A program made the position numbers and the translations under genes. Source: Isochrysis galbana (taxonomy: Eukaryota; Haptophyta; Isochrysidales; Isochrysidaceae). From it: a stretch of DNA of 25,000 nt. The stretch covers positions 1 to 25,000 of the forward strand of contig JADDIW010000076.1 in NCBI GenBank assembly GCA_018136815.1. Direction: 5' to 3'. The notes under the pieces were generated by a model. It saw nothing but the letters and a program-made list of their open reading frames with translations. It was not told the DNA's origin and made no database searches. Shown here one piece after another: positions 1 through 9,191 of the stretch; position 1 is the first letter of the stretch, and each line of letters opens with the position of its first letter.

Positions 1-532
1 CAGAATCTTCAGATGTTTTTTTTTGAGGCGGACCGACCTACAATAAAAAAATTTTCCAACTGGGAAGGTGCTGGTCCGAAGTTTTTTCTTCAGTGAGCAG
101 GTGTAGGTGAAGGTGAGAGTGCAGGAACTGCGAACTGCGAACTGCAGGTGCAGGTGAAGACACGGTGAACGGGGCGCGCTGGGCGGCCAGTAGCCCGCCA
201 AGGTGGCTGTTGATCGTGCTCGCGTGGGATTGCAAGTTGAGAGCCAAAATTGATCAAGTGGTGGGGCACACCATCCATGTTATCGGGAAAAATAAGCAGG
301 CACCTGTAGCACACACCTTCACTCCAACTGCGGCATCGACGCCACATACAGCTGCGGAGCCCGCGCGCGCACATCGAAGCCCGCGCGCACACACCCGTTT
401 TATTCAAAACAAGATCCTCAAGCTGATTCATTCACTCATGCGGACATGGGAAGCGCAGCAGCGGGAGTGCAACAGCAATAGAACAGCCCCGCGCTGAACG
501 CATGAAGTGCACTCCATCCAGCGGGGGGCCCA
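1..532. other. Spacer, no gene recognised
   Basis: Open frames exist on both strands but none has recognisable motifs or natural protein composition. There is a short tandem repeat of GAACTGC/GAACTGCA near 125-150 followed by GCAGGT repeats, and A/T-rich runs at about 15-55. The right edge is the intact target site of the retrotransposon insertion that follows. Confidence 0.5.
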
Positions 533-2158
533 TTTTCAGAGGCTGGGCGCGTAAACGTGGTACACAACATATTCAAGGACGGCGCCTCTACGACGCCATA
601 CAGCAGAGAGGAATGCGCGACCTACGTCGAGCACCTCCCAGAAGTCTTCAAACACGAAGGGCGCGTAATCAAAAAAACAGAGTTCCTGAGCTCCTGGGAC
701 GCCGTAGTAGACCACGGGCTGAAGGTCATCGGAAAATCGTCAGAACGCCCACCGCCCGACTCCAAGGGAGAGACCAGTCAGGCAAGCAAGGGCCCCCCTA
801 ATGAGCCAGAAGAGACGGAAAGCGAGGAGATAAGAGTCTCTGACGACGATAAATACATCAAAAAACTCAACAACATATGGCTCTACATCGACACCGACTA
901 CTTCGGAGAGGCCGCCGATTCCGGCGACGTAGTAGACGCCGGCGAAGTCCGAAACTACCACCCCCCGGCCCAATGGGAAAACGGATACAAAGGACCGAAA
1001 AACATGGAATACCCGTTAGCCGACGAATACGCCATACAAAAAGGCAAAATCGCGCTCGACGCGATCACCGTATCCGACATCACCAGAGCCACACTCAAAA
1101 AGACGCGACACAACGCCCCACAAACGGCCAGGAAGGCATGGGAGAAACGGCTAGACATCACGAAAGAAGATTGGAAGCACGTAGCCAAGCTATACACCCT
1201 TCCACTACTGAAGCACACCGACAAACACCCACACTTCAAGCACATCACTCATAGAAGGATAGGAACCAAGAATAGGTTCGCAGACAGCCCAACGATAAAA
1301 TGTAGACTGTGCAACCGCCATCAGGAGAACTCGTGCCACCTAGCGTGGTGCCCCGCGACGAAGAAAGTGTTCGACGCCATAGACGCTATCACAGACTACA
1401 CCCCTAGCATGAATCGGACCCGAAACCAAAAGGCGAAGGACAGACTATTCGCGTATCCAGGCGCGACAACCCCCGACAGCCTGAAAACTCTGTACATCAT
1501 CGCGTGGAAATACGTAATAAGAGACTTCTACAAAGTTGAGTTTGAGTCATACGAATACCACTATATACCTGTTCTAGAATCCACACTAATGAGATTCACC
1601 ACCCTAGTAAGAGGTCATATTGCGCCGAGGACACACAGCCTGGCGCGCACGAGAAAGGCGGCCCAGGGGAGAAAACCAAAACTCAAGAGCTTGCCGGAGC
1701 TCAGCGCTCCGACCTTCATAGAAGACGACAAAGGAACACTAAAAATGAGCGCCCGCCTAGGCTTAGTAGCAAAAGCAATCGGCCTTGCCGAGAGGCTCGC
1801 CTGAGACCCAGGCACGCACCCCCCACCACAGAACGACAAACAACCACGCCGCGAAAATGACAATGACAGCACAAGAGACGAACAACACACCATGCGATGA
1901 CACACACGACTCGACACAAGGAGAAACGGACCGCCTAGAGGCACAGGAGGAAGACGGGGAACCTCCACTAGGGGTCGGTGCACCCCGCCCAACCTAACCC
2001 CCCCAGCAACCTGGGCCCCAAGTAGTGCACGAGGGGAGATGCCGCAAGGCGGGTAGCGAGGGAGAGGAAGGGAAGTGGGCGTGGCTACAGCAGTTAAACC
2101 CGTGGCCACGTGCGAGGCGAGAATATTAAAAGGTTTTTTTTTCAGAGGCTGGGCGCGT
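533..2158 (+). mobile_element. 5'-truncated non-LTR (LINE-type) retrotransposon copy with 20-bp target-site duplication
   Basis: The same 20 bases, TTTTCAGAGGCTGGGCGCGT, occur at 533-552 and 2139-2158. The DNA between them (553-2138, about 1.59 kb) has a lower GC content than its surroundings and begins inside an open reading frame, as expected of a 5'-truncated copy made by target-primed reverse transcription. The coding part ends at 1804. About 330 bases of non-coding 3' sequence follow, ending in ATATTAAAAGG and a short T run rather than a long poly(A). The bases outside the duplication join into one continuous pre-insertion sequence. An exact duplication and an undisturbed ORF suggest recent insertion. 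Family assignment rests on the encoded C-terminal zinc-binding motif, since the reverse transcriptase is not in the retained part. Confidence 0.75.
554..1804 (+). CDS. C-terminal part of a LINE-type ORF2-like protein (zinc-binding domain, no RT)
   Basis: An open frame of about 415 codons runs without interruption from the element's left edge to a TGA at 1802-1804. It is open at its 5' end, so it is the C-terminal remnant of a longer protein; the first in-frame GTG at 557 is not a credible natural start. A cysteine/histidine cluster at about 1302-1355 (CRLC, seven residues, then CHLAWC) has the Cys-x2-Cys ... His-x3-Cys layout of the zinc-binding region downstream of reverse transcriptase in many non-LTR elements. 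It is preceded by HITHRRIGTKNRF, resembling the linker seen before that motif. The middle third is acidic and low in complexity. There is no catalytic YxDD motif. Codon use is richer in A than in the GC-rich host genes. The specific clade is unknown. Confidence 0.6.
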   Translation, partial: NVVHNIFKDGASTTPYSREECATYVEHLPEVFKHEGRVIKKTEFLSSWDAVVDHGLKVIGKSSERPPPDSKGETSQASKGPPNEPEETESEEIRVSDDDKYIKKLNNIWLYIDTDYFGEAADSGDVVDAGEVRNYHPPAQWENGYKGPKNMEYPLADEYAIQKGKIALDAITVSDITRATLKKTRHNAPQTARKAWEKRLDITKEDWKHVAKLYTLPLLKHTDKHPHFKHITHRRIGTKNRFADSPTIKCRLCNRHQENSCHLAWCPATKKVFDAIDAITDYTPSMNRTRNQKAKDRLFAYPGATTPDSLKTLYIIAWKYVIRDFYKVEFESYEYHYIPVLESTLMRFTTLVRGHIAPRTHSLARTRKAAQGRKPKLKSLPELSAPTFIEDDKGTLKMSARLGLVAKAIGLAERLA

Positions 2159-2235
2159 TGTTGTCGCTGTCGCTCGAACATGCTCCCTCCGCTTTTTCAC
2201 CCTGCTGCGTTTCCTCGTGCTGTTCGTCCGTCCAG

Positions 2236-2450
2236 AGTCCCCTGTCTGCCCGGCGACCAAGTGTGGGGGGGGGAGTCAGTACGAGAGCAAGCCCATGCGG
2301 GCCTGGGAGTGCGGCTCGCGACCCGCGCCCACTGGGGGTCTAGGTTGTTGTGTTGAATGCCCTGCTCATGCCAGAAGGCAGAGCATATGGGGTTGACCGA
2401 CAGGCCCCCCAAAGGGGAATTGGTGCCTGAGAGGGGGGACGCGAGGCGCC
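2236..2450 (-). repeat. Dispersed repeat family, copy A (truncated, minus strand)
   Basis: Read on the minus strand this segment matches the two plus-strand copies at 12487-13055 and 15791-16284 block by block. Shared blocks include GGCGCCTCG, a CCCC-rich box, GGGGGGCC(C/T)GTCGGTCA, the run AGACCCCCAGTGGGCGCGGG, CTCGTACTG, and GG(T)CGCC...GGCAGACAGGGG. It covers only the middle of the longer copies. It lies less than 100 bases right of the LINE insertion. Confidence 0.7.
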
Positions 2451-4094
2451 GAATTTGTCAAAAAATAAACAAGCCTGAGGTCTGAGGTCACGGTCTCAGC
2501 TGCTCAGGAATACAACACCCATGAGTTGCCGAAAGGCTGTTCCTCGGACATCCAGTTGGCCATGTACTCATTCTCATTTAGGGGTGGAAGGCGCCGGCCC
2601 TGTTGTGCTCGACACGACGATGATTCAGTGCGAGTGACGATCTCAGCCGACACACGGCATCGACGGTTCCAAGTATAGCTGAAGCTTGGAGTTTGCAGTT
2701 GCAGGCATTCAATGTGGATTTCATCGCTTTGCCACCCTTGAATAACTGTCTAGTCTTCCCGGCCGGATCTGGCCGTCTAGCCAGGGCCATCGCTAGAGTT
2801 GTTGTGTGGTTTTGCTATGGGATCCAGATGGCAGATGGCACCGTTTGTGTTTGTGAGAGCGCGTGGCGTGCTCGGTAGCCGATAGCACGATGTTCAACGA
2901 ATTTGAATTTGTCGAGTTCATTCGTTGTGATGTTGCACCCTTGAGCGTCGTCAAACGCAAACGCAAACGCGCTAATGGTGCAGAGATTGAAGTGGTCTCA
3001 CGGCGGGGGTACCACGTTTAGAATGGTAGTCAGTAGTCTTGTCTAGCCACGGCATACACCGGACGAGCCCTGCACCAACCTCGCACACCCCCATCGCGGG
3101 GTGGGGGTAGGGGTAGGGAGGGGCTCCGTTGCTGACGAAGGTTACGGCTACGGACCATAGCACTAAGGTTATACTCGCACAACATGAAAAACTCTAACGC
3201 CTAGTAACGCCTAGTATCTAGCTAACCCCATGACCCCTATCCCCTATCCCCCTATCATGGTAGTGTGTACTTGAAGTGTACGGGTACGGAGGGCGGAGGG
3301 AGGCGCCTGATGGTTGATGGCGGGGGGAGGGGGCCGGGGCCGTAGGAGTAGGAGTGTTGAATCGCGCGTTAGAGTCTCTGAGATCTGACCCCCTTTGCCG
3401 ACAGTCGTGAATTTGAGTCAAAATTGCGAAACTCGCGATTTTTAGTTGTAAAATCTGGGTGAGCAAGTTTTCACGTTCTAGGGTCGTAAACCTCCTCTCG
3501 CTAGCGAGAGAATTGCCGCTCCGCTGTGGACAATCTGGCCCCCCTCGCTACCGGTCGCGGCGCCGCCAGACATTATCTAAAAATTGGCGGCCGTTTCCCG
3601 TACAGTGCGCCCGACTGTTCGCGAGGGGGGGTGAGAGTGGTGAGTGAGCCGCGAGGGAAGAGGGCGGCGCAGACGGGAGGGAGGAAGGAGAGCGGGAGCA
3701 GGTGGGGGAAGGAGAGTAGAGAGTGTCAGTCGTACGTACATGTACGTAAATAAGAGCCACCTACGATGTGATCATCATGTCGCCCGTTTCAAGTTTCAAG
3801 TCTCGTTTTTCCAGGTTCTGAGATGATCCCCCAACAACTCAAGGAGTCGGAAAAGAAAGAAACGGAACTCGCGGTACCCCTCGATCAAAGAATTTGTCCG
3901 TTATTTCAGAAGAGACATCGAGTCTCTTCCCCCTTGATGAATCGGACCTCTCCCTCCGTGATGAATCAGATCACGTTGCAGAGGAGGAGAGCGTCGTGGT
4001 TCCTCTCTTTGCTCATTGCGAGGGAGGGAGGGCAAGGGCTCGCTCGCTGCGTCTGCCAGAGGGGAGCCGCAGCCCGAGCAGGCGACTCGGCGGG
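2451..4094. other. Spacer, no gene recognised
   Basis: No frame shows a recognisable domain. Small features seen: three tandem AAACGC units at about 2950-2970, an AATTTGAATTTG motif near 2900 that recurs near 5190, a CCCCTATC-rich stretch at 3227-3258, and a purine-rich segment at 3620-3725. A frame continuous with exon 1 of the next gene is open from 3822 but has no ATG before 4095, so an unrecognised upstream exon is possible. Confidence 0.4.
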
Positions 4095-4858
4095 ATGGGG
4101 CGCGACTCTGCGAGCACGACGCGGCGTCCGGCACCACCGATTGACTTGGTGGACTACATCACCGGGAACAACCTCACAATGAGCAGTCTGAAAGGGAAGA
4201 AGGTCCTCATTGCCTTCTTCAGGTGTGCTTGCCAGCGGCTCACAGCAACTCGCTCACTCACGCCACTTGCCAAGCGCTGGTAGCTCGTCACCTCACTTGC
4301 GACCCTCAATATGCTTGCGGCAGGCTTTCTGCGTGCCCTGCCTGCAACCTTCGTCTGCAGCAGATGAAGTACCACTACAAGGTTCTCTCGCAGGCAGGTG
4401 TCCGGCTGGTGGCTGTGTTTGCCAACGGGCCTGCCATGATGGGGCCCTTCATCAACAAGAAGCTGGCACCGTTTCCTATCCTGATGGACCCCGATTCGAC
4501 AGCTCACAACGCATATGAGAATCACCATGTCCCAGCTTGCATCGCCGCTGAAATGTGCGACGCAATGTTTGGAACACGATGCCTCGGCCTCCCAATGATC
4601 AGAGCTGCGATCAAACGTGGGACAGGGTTGTACGGAGCATGCATTGGCTTCTGCTGCTGCACAAAAGAGGACTGTCAGTCGAACCCAACGCATATGCCGG
4701 CTGATTTTCTGATCAATAGCGAGGGCTACATTGTGAAGTCACACCATGGAAAGGATCTAGCGGATCACATGCCATGGAAACAAATTTTTGATTTTGCTGG
4801 TGTCATGCGGAAGCCAATGCCCATGGGCGCACCGACCATCGAAGAAATAGAGCGTTAA
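4095..4858 (+). CDS. AhpC/TSA-type peroxiredoxin-like (thioredoxin-fold) protein, two exons
   Basis: Proposed exons are 4095-4222 and 4324-4858, with a 101-bp intron from GTGTGC to GGCAG at 4223-4323. The spliced product is about 220 residues. The splice turns two incompatible frames into one thioredoxin-like N-terminus: GKKVLIAFFR, then SACPACNLRL, i.e. a beta strand followed by a CxxC redox motif at the start of a helix, as in the AhpC/TSA peroxiredoxin-like family. Further on come the strand GVRLVAVFAN, a Cys-rich insert (GFCCCTKEDC), and PADFLINSEGYIVKSHHGKD, the family's usual 'PADFLI..G.I' strand pair. The likely role is thiol-dependent peroxide or disulfide chemistry; the substrate cannot be told. 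The start at 4095 is the first ATG in the open frame, but that frame is open back to 3822, so the N-terminus may be longer. No targeting peptide is clear. Confidence 0.7.
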
Positions 4859-5490
4859 TGCGAATTCTGGTCTTCCTGCTATCCGATTTCACGGTTCTTT
4901 CATTTAGTCGGAGCATTGTTACCTTCACTCCCTGCACTTTGACTCCCCCACGGGCTTTGGCGGTGCACTCGGGTTAGGCTGTTACGTAGAGTACCCTCGA
5001 ACCTACTCTCCGCCATGCAAGCGGTCTTTCCCAGCCGAGCATACTTGGCCCCTGGCTGGCGGTAGACGTTGACCTCAGCTGGTCGAGAACGGGCGCTTTG
5101 AGAGTGACCGGGATGAATGTGACGACTGTAGTGGGCACATCCCGCTCCGAGCTGGCAGTCATCCCGAAGTGATACGTGATTATCACACAATTTGAATTTG
5201 AGCACGCATTGATGCTGCTCGCATGTCCATTTTTTACCCATGGTTACTTGCTTTTGCCTGACGAGGCGCAAGAGATGCGCAGGACACCCCCTGTTCTTAG
5301 GACGGGGGGCTTTAAGAGCACTGGGAACCCCCGCTGCACTTTGAGCAGAGGTACTGCTGCGCACTGGGGGGTGGGGATTTGGGGCTCACAACTGCCCGAC
5401 CCAATAAGGGGGACGAGCCCTGCAGGACCGCGCGCGTGGTGGGACCATCAAGACATTTTTGAATTAGGGGGGCGAGCGGCATGCAAGCGT

Positions 5491-5506
5491 CCCCCCCCCC
5501 CCCCCC
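5491..5506. repeat. Homopolymer run of 16 C
   Basis: Sixteen consecutive C residues on the plus strand lie in a spacer. Length at such runs is prone to both replication slippage and sequencing error. Confidence 0.9.
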
Positions 5507-6162
5507 TCGTGGCTACTTGTGGTACATTAGACTGCCTAGATGCCATTCATTGGCGAGGGGAGCAGCGTCCGGGCGCGGCGAGTGAGCAACAAGGGAACTG
5601 GGAGCATGACAGAGGCATCCGTAGGGGCCTAACCTAAGGACCTAAGAGTAATATGTTGCGGGTAGGGGGAGTCCGTCCATCCGTACGAGCGGGCCGTTTC
5701 CTCCGTCCCTCCCCCATCGGGCGCCCTTTCCTTTCGGTATCCTCAGTGGAGTCGCCACTCCGCAGCCGCGGGGGGGGGGATATCTCATGTTCCTCTGTGC
5801 GGCCCCTAGGCTCCCTCTCCTTGTTTCTTACCCGCCCCGCCCCGTTTATTTGCTTGTGTGTTCCCGCCCTTCCCCCTCCTGGTCATCGTTTCCCGCTTTC
5901 CGTCGCACGTCTCACACTCCGATGTCCGAAGCTTGTTTGTGACCTCATACCCAGTTCGCTCGCCGCCCCAGCTTCCAGTCGTGCCGCCGAGCCGCCGAGC
6001 GCCCTGCCTGGCCCCTTCCCCAGCCCTCCTGTCCATGCCCGTGGCTCGCGCCCGACGCCCGACGTCTCCCCAGCGCTCCCTCGTCCCTCTCCACTCTTCA
6101 TGTTCATACAATGGCTGGTAAAGACCCCCAGCTCCATCCACACCTCCACTCCCACCAACATG

Positions 6163-6195
6163 AGTAGTATTTCTAGTAGTAGTAGTATGTAGTAA
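6163..6195. repeat. AGT trinucleotide microsatellite (imperfect)
   Basis: AGTAGT, a TATTTCT interruption, then AGTAGTAGTAGTAGT followed by ATGTAGTA. It is a short imperfect simple repeat in a spacer with no coding context. Confidence 0.75.
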
Positions 6196-6646
6196 TATGC
6201 AATACTCCTGGCTCCTGGTGGCTAGGACATTGAAATCATCGTGTGCCGTGAGCTTAGGGAAGAAGAGATCAAGATCAAGCTATAAAATCGTCACAACCTT
6301 GCATTCCGCTTCTCGTCAAAGATATGCTGGGGCGCCTCCTCCTCTTGGAGGCAATCGATGGGGTACGCCACGCGCGTTCAAGCTCGCGTGGCAGGTGCCG
6401 GCTCCGGATGACAAGAGGAGCGCGCGCGCGCGAAGAAGGCTACTACGCTACGCCACTCGTCCCTCACCGTTGGCTGTGGCTAGCTTGCGCGTGGGCCTCC
6501 GTAGCTGGTGCGCGCCCCCGCCATTCGCGCTTTAATAAGATTTGTGTCAGCTCGCTTGTCGCTTCCTCCTCGACTTCACCCTCCCCCAATATCCTCCAAG
6601 CTACTCGTTACCACGAAATACTGGCGCCAGTGCAATGACATCTACT

Positions 6647-8920
6647 TCAAGCAAAGTCAGCTTCCCATGTGAGCATGGCGTCCTTCAGCCCATCTTTGTA
6701 GGTACGGTTATCGGGTTCGAGTTCGACCAGCTTCTCATACTCTTGCACAGCGAGCTTGACACTCGCCCGATCACCTATTTCTAAATGCGCCTGTGGATAG
6801 GGGCAGGAGGGGCAGAAGTAGTGTGGAAAGCACTCACGCAAAGTGTACTTCTGAGCAAGGCAGCAGTAGCCTTGCTTTGGAGAGGCGTGGCGCGAAAGGC
6901 ACGATTTCTCAATGGATGTAGCGCTAATTCATCAGCCGGCCTCCAACTCGCGGCGACCAAGTCGAGCCATATTACGGCATAAAAATACTCTGCAAAACAT
7001 TGCGAAAGCACCTGTGCAGCACGCAAGTAGGCCTTGACGTAGTTGGGGTCCATCTCGTACGCAAGTACCGAGTCCTCCGCCGCTTGCTTGAGACACCGCC
7101 GCGACTTGATTTTGAGCCCGGCCGCGGCGCGGTTGCCGAGGTAGGCGGTCTTTCGGGGATTGAGTCGAATCGCTTCGGAGGCAAGGTCGAAGCAAAGCTG
7201 CCATTCCTTGTTCTTGAAGGCCTTTACCTGAGAAGCCGGACGGGACGGCAGTGGACGAGCTCAAGCGCCTCGTCAGCCTACCCCGCTGGCTGCAAGAAAG
7301 AGAGGGGAGAGGCGCACCGCTTTGTCGTTGAACTCTTCTGCCACCACTTTAGCCTCTGATGAGTCTGCGGTCAGATCACTGCGCTTCTGGGGCTTTTGGT
7401 ATGATGGCTGCCTGGGTGCGCTCGACGAACCGCTGCTAGTGCCAAAGCCCACACCACCGACCGTCTCCCATGGCCGAGCCTCGCGGTCGGCGCCCACCTA
7501 CAGATCAGAAGTCCCAAACTGGATGAGAAAAAGAAGTGCACTGCCACCCGAGTGCCTAACAGCGACTTGGCGGGCTGCCATCTACCAGCTGCGAGTGAGG
7601 TGGCCACCAATTGCCGATCCGCACACATGCAAGCACTACATGATCACGGGGCGCGCATCAGCGTGCACCCAACATCTTCCAACTCAACCGCACGCACTCC
7701 TCGCTGTGCCCTCCGCCTCGCACCTGGGCCTTCTCTCCAAACTGGTCGAGCAGGTCCTGCGTCTCGACGTGCCGCACAAGCTGACCCCCATAGCCATCAC
7801 TTGAGCCACCACCGTACCCAAGCTCTGCCCGCTGGTTGTCCTCCAGCCCTTGTGTAGTAGTGTAGGCACTCCCTGTGTGGACATGGTACGAAGGATCCTC
7901 TTTGCTGCCGGCATTCCAAGGGATGGACAAGTTAATCCCAAAGTCTTGGTGCGGGCGGTAGTCGCCTCGCCGCTTAAGCAGTAGCTCAATTTGGTATGGG
8001 TCGGCGCCCTTGAAGGCCATCATCAGCACATCCTCTAGGCTCTGCATTGGCGGGATGACGAAAGACTCTGCCCATCTCTTGTAATCGAAATTGTTTGTGG
8101 TGAGCGTGTGATATGCTGCGTTGACTGCCTTGAAGACCTCCGCCGCAGCCTCTGGCCTGCGGATGTTCTTGTCGGGGTGCCACTTGAGGCTCATCTTACG
8201 GAAGCGCATCTTGAGCTTCTCGAGGGAGCCTCGGTCCTCGGCAGCGATACCGAGGAACTCGTACGCCGCGTCGACCGTCATGGGCATCGGAGGGATCTCC
8301 GGAAGCGGCTCCTCCTTTTTCTTCTCCTGCGAGGCGGCATGCGGATAGCGGGCTAGTTCAGTGTATGCAAGTGCCGAGCAGGTCCTCTCCGTCCGGTGCA
8401 AGGTACGTGTCATGCCAGCATCCCTCTCCTTCCTTGTCCTCCATTCCACCCTGTCGCTGTTGGTCCCACTCCGTCCATCAGCATCCGACCCGTTCCAACT
8501 CCGTCCCTCGCCGTGCACCTCCCTCCCTCTCCCTCCTGCCTCCCTGGTTGCCAATCGGGGCCACCCGCTTGCTCCCACATGGCGCTGTAGCGCGCCGTCT
8601 TCCCCTCCCTCTCCTCACGCGCGCCCGCGCGCGTGTGCGCGCGCTCTCTCTCGTCCCCGTCTCTGCACCGTTTACCCCTCCTCTCTCCCTTCCTCCCTCG
8701 CTCTCCATTGTCCTCTGCCTCTGCCTCTGCCACTCTCCCCCCCCCCCCTCTCCCCTTCCCTCGCTCGCTCCCTCTTCCTCTCGCTCACCTCCTCCTCCAT
8801 CTTCTCCTTCTCCTGCTTACTTGGCCCAAAGACATCCTTCATCTCCGGCATAGAGGGCGCGTCATACGGCACGCCCTCCTTCTCGTTGCGTTCCTCGAAG
8901 TAGGCACCGCCGCCGAGCAT
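6647..8920 (-). CDS. J-domain/TPR Hsp70 co-chaperone, five exons
   Basis: Proposed exons in coding order are 8920-8789, 8326-7724, 7497-7318, 7227-7012 and 6790-6647, with introns of 462, 226, 90 and 221 bp. All introns start GT, end AG and fall in phase 0, giving 424 residues. Exon 1 starts at MLGGGAYFEE. Exon 2 carries a J domain at about residues 62-125 with the invariant HPD at 94-96 (LKWHPDKN), which stimulates Hsp70 ATPase. It is followed by SLEDVLMMAFKGADPYQ and a Gly/Ser-rich linker. Exons 3-5 encode TPR helices from about residue 292: EEFNDKAVKAFKNKEW, EAIRLNPRKTAYLGNRAAAG, YEMDPNYVKAYLRAAQ and EYEKLVELEPDNRTY. The first TPR is complete only after the 90-bp intron is removed, which supports that splice. 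A 27-bp micro-exon at 7548-7574 would also keep frame. Likely cytosolic or nuclear: I see no transmembrane segment or clear targeting peptide. Whether the two domains are one transcript is inferred from matching phases. Confidence 0.7.
8597..8788. repeat. Homopyrimidine low-complexity tract (plus strand)
   Basis: The plus strand is almost entirely C and T with embedded GCGCGC runs. It forms the 5' part of intron 1 of the J-TPR gene and so is purine-rich in the transcript. All open frames across it are artefacts of composition. Confidence 0.8.
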
Positions 8921-8924
8921 GGCG

Positions 8925-9191
8925 CGAGCGAGAGAGAGAAGGGGGAGGGGAAGGGAGAAGGCAGCGGCGCAGGGAGAGGAAAGCACTGCAGGAGAGAGAA
9001 GAGTGACGTGTCTGGATGTCTTCGAAAAGGAGACAAGAAGAGAGATGGGGAGAGTACACAACACAGAGAGAGGAGAAGCAGGAGAGAGAGCGACGGGGAG
9101 AGAGAAAAGACTTTACGGAGGAAGAGAGAGAAGGAGAAGAGAAAGAGAGAGGGAAGGGGGGGAGCGAGAGAGAGAGAGCGAGGGAAACTCT
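8925..9191. repeat. Homopurine low-complexity tract (plus strand)
   Basis: About 270 bases consist mostly of GAGA, GGAG and AAGG units on the plus strand. It lies directly upstream of the J-TPR start codon, so the 5' leader or promoter is pyrimidine-rich in the sense direction. The apparent Glu/Arg/Lys- and Ser/Leu-rich translations are compositional. Confidence 0.85.

Larger units (their letters stand above)
4859..6646. other. Spacer, no gene recognised
   Basis: Nothing here matches a family I recognise. The spacer holds a run of 16 C at 5491-5506, a long pyrimidine-rich stretch at about 5680-6110 whose conceptual translations are Ser/Pro/Arg low complexity, and an AGT microsatellite at about 6163-6195. 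GTGATA...TATCAC at 5171-5188 forms a small inverted repeat with no obvious role. The right end should contain the 3' untranslated region of the minus-strand co-chaperone gene. Confidence 0.4.

Noticed and set aside
1615-2181. 188-codon minus-strand open frame
   Set aside because: It is antisense to the LINE ORF and its 3' region, rich in Leu/Ser/Arg with no motif.
5171-5188. Inverted repeat GTGATA/TATCAC
   Set aside because: A six-base stem with a six-base loop is common by chance and has no gene or operator context.
5653-6192. 179-codon plus-strand open frame
   Set aside because: It is the translation of a pyrimidine-rich tract (Ser/Pro/Arg/Leu) with overlapping frames in both directions.
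6712-6726. B-box-like GGTTCGAGTTCGACC
   Set aside because: It lies inside the last exon of the J-TPR gene and no A box or cloverleaf accompanies it.
7548-7574. A 27-bp micro-exon (PAKSLLGTR) between J and TPR parts
   Set aside because: It has AG/GT edges and keeps phase 0, but a direct splice from 7724 to 7497 is simpler and equally in frame. Kept only as an alternative.
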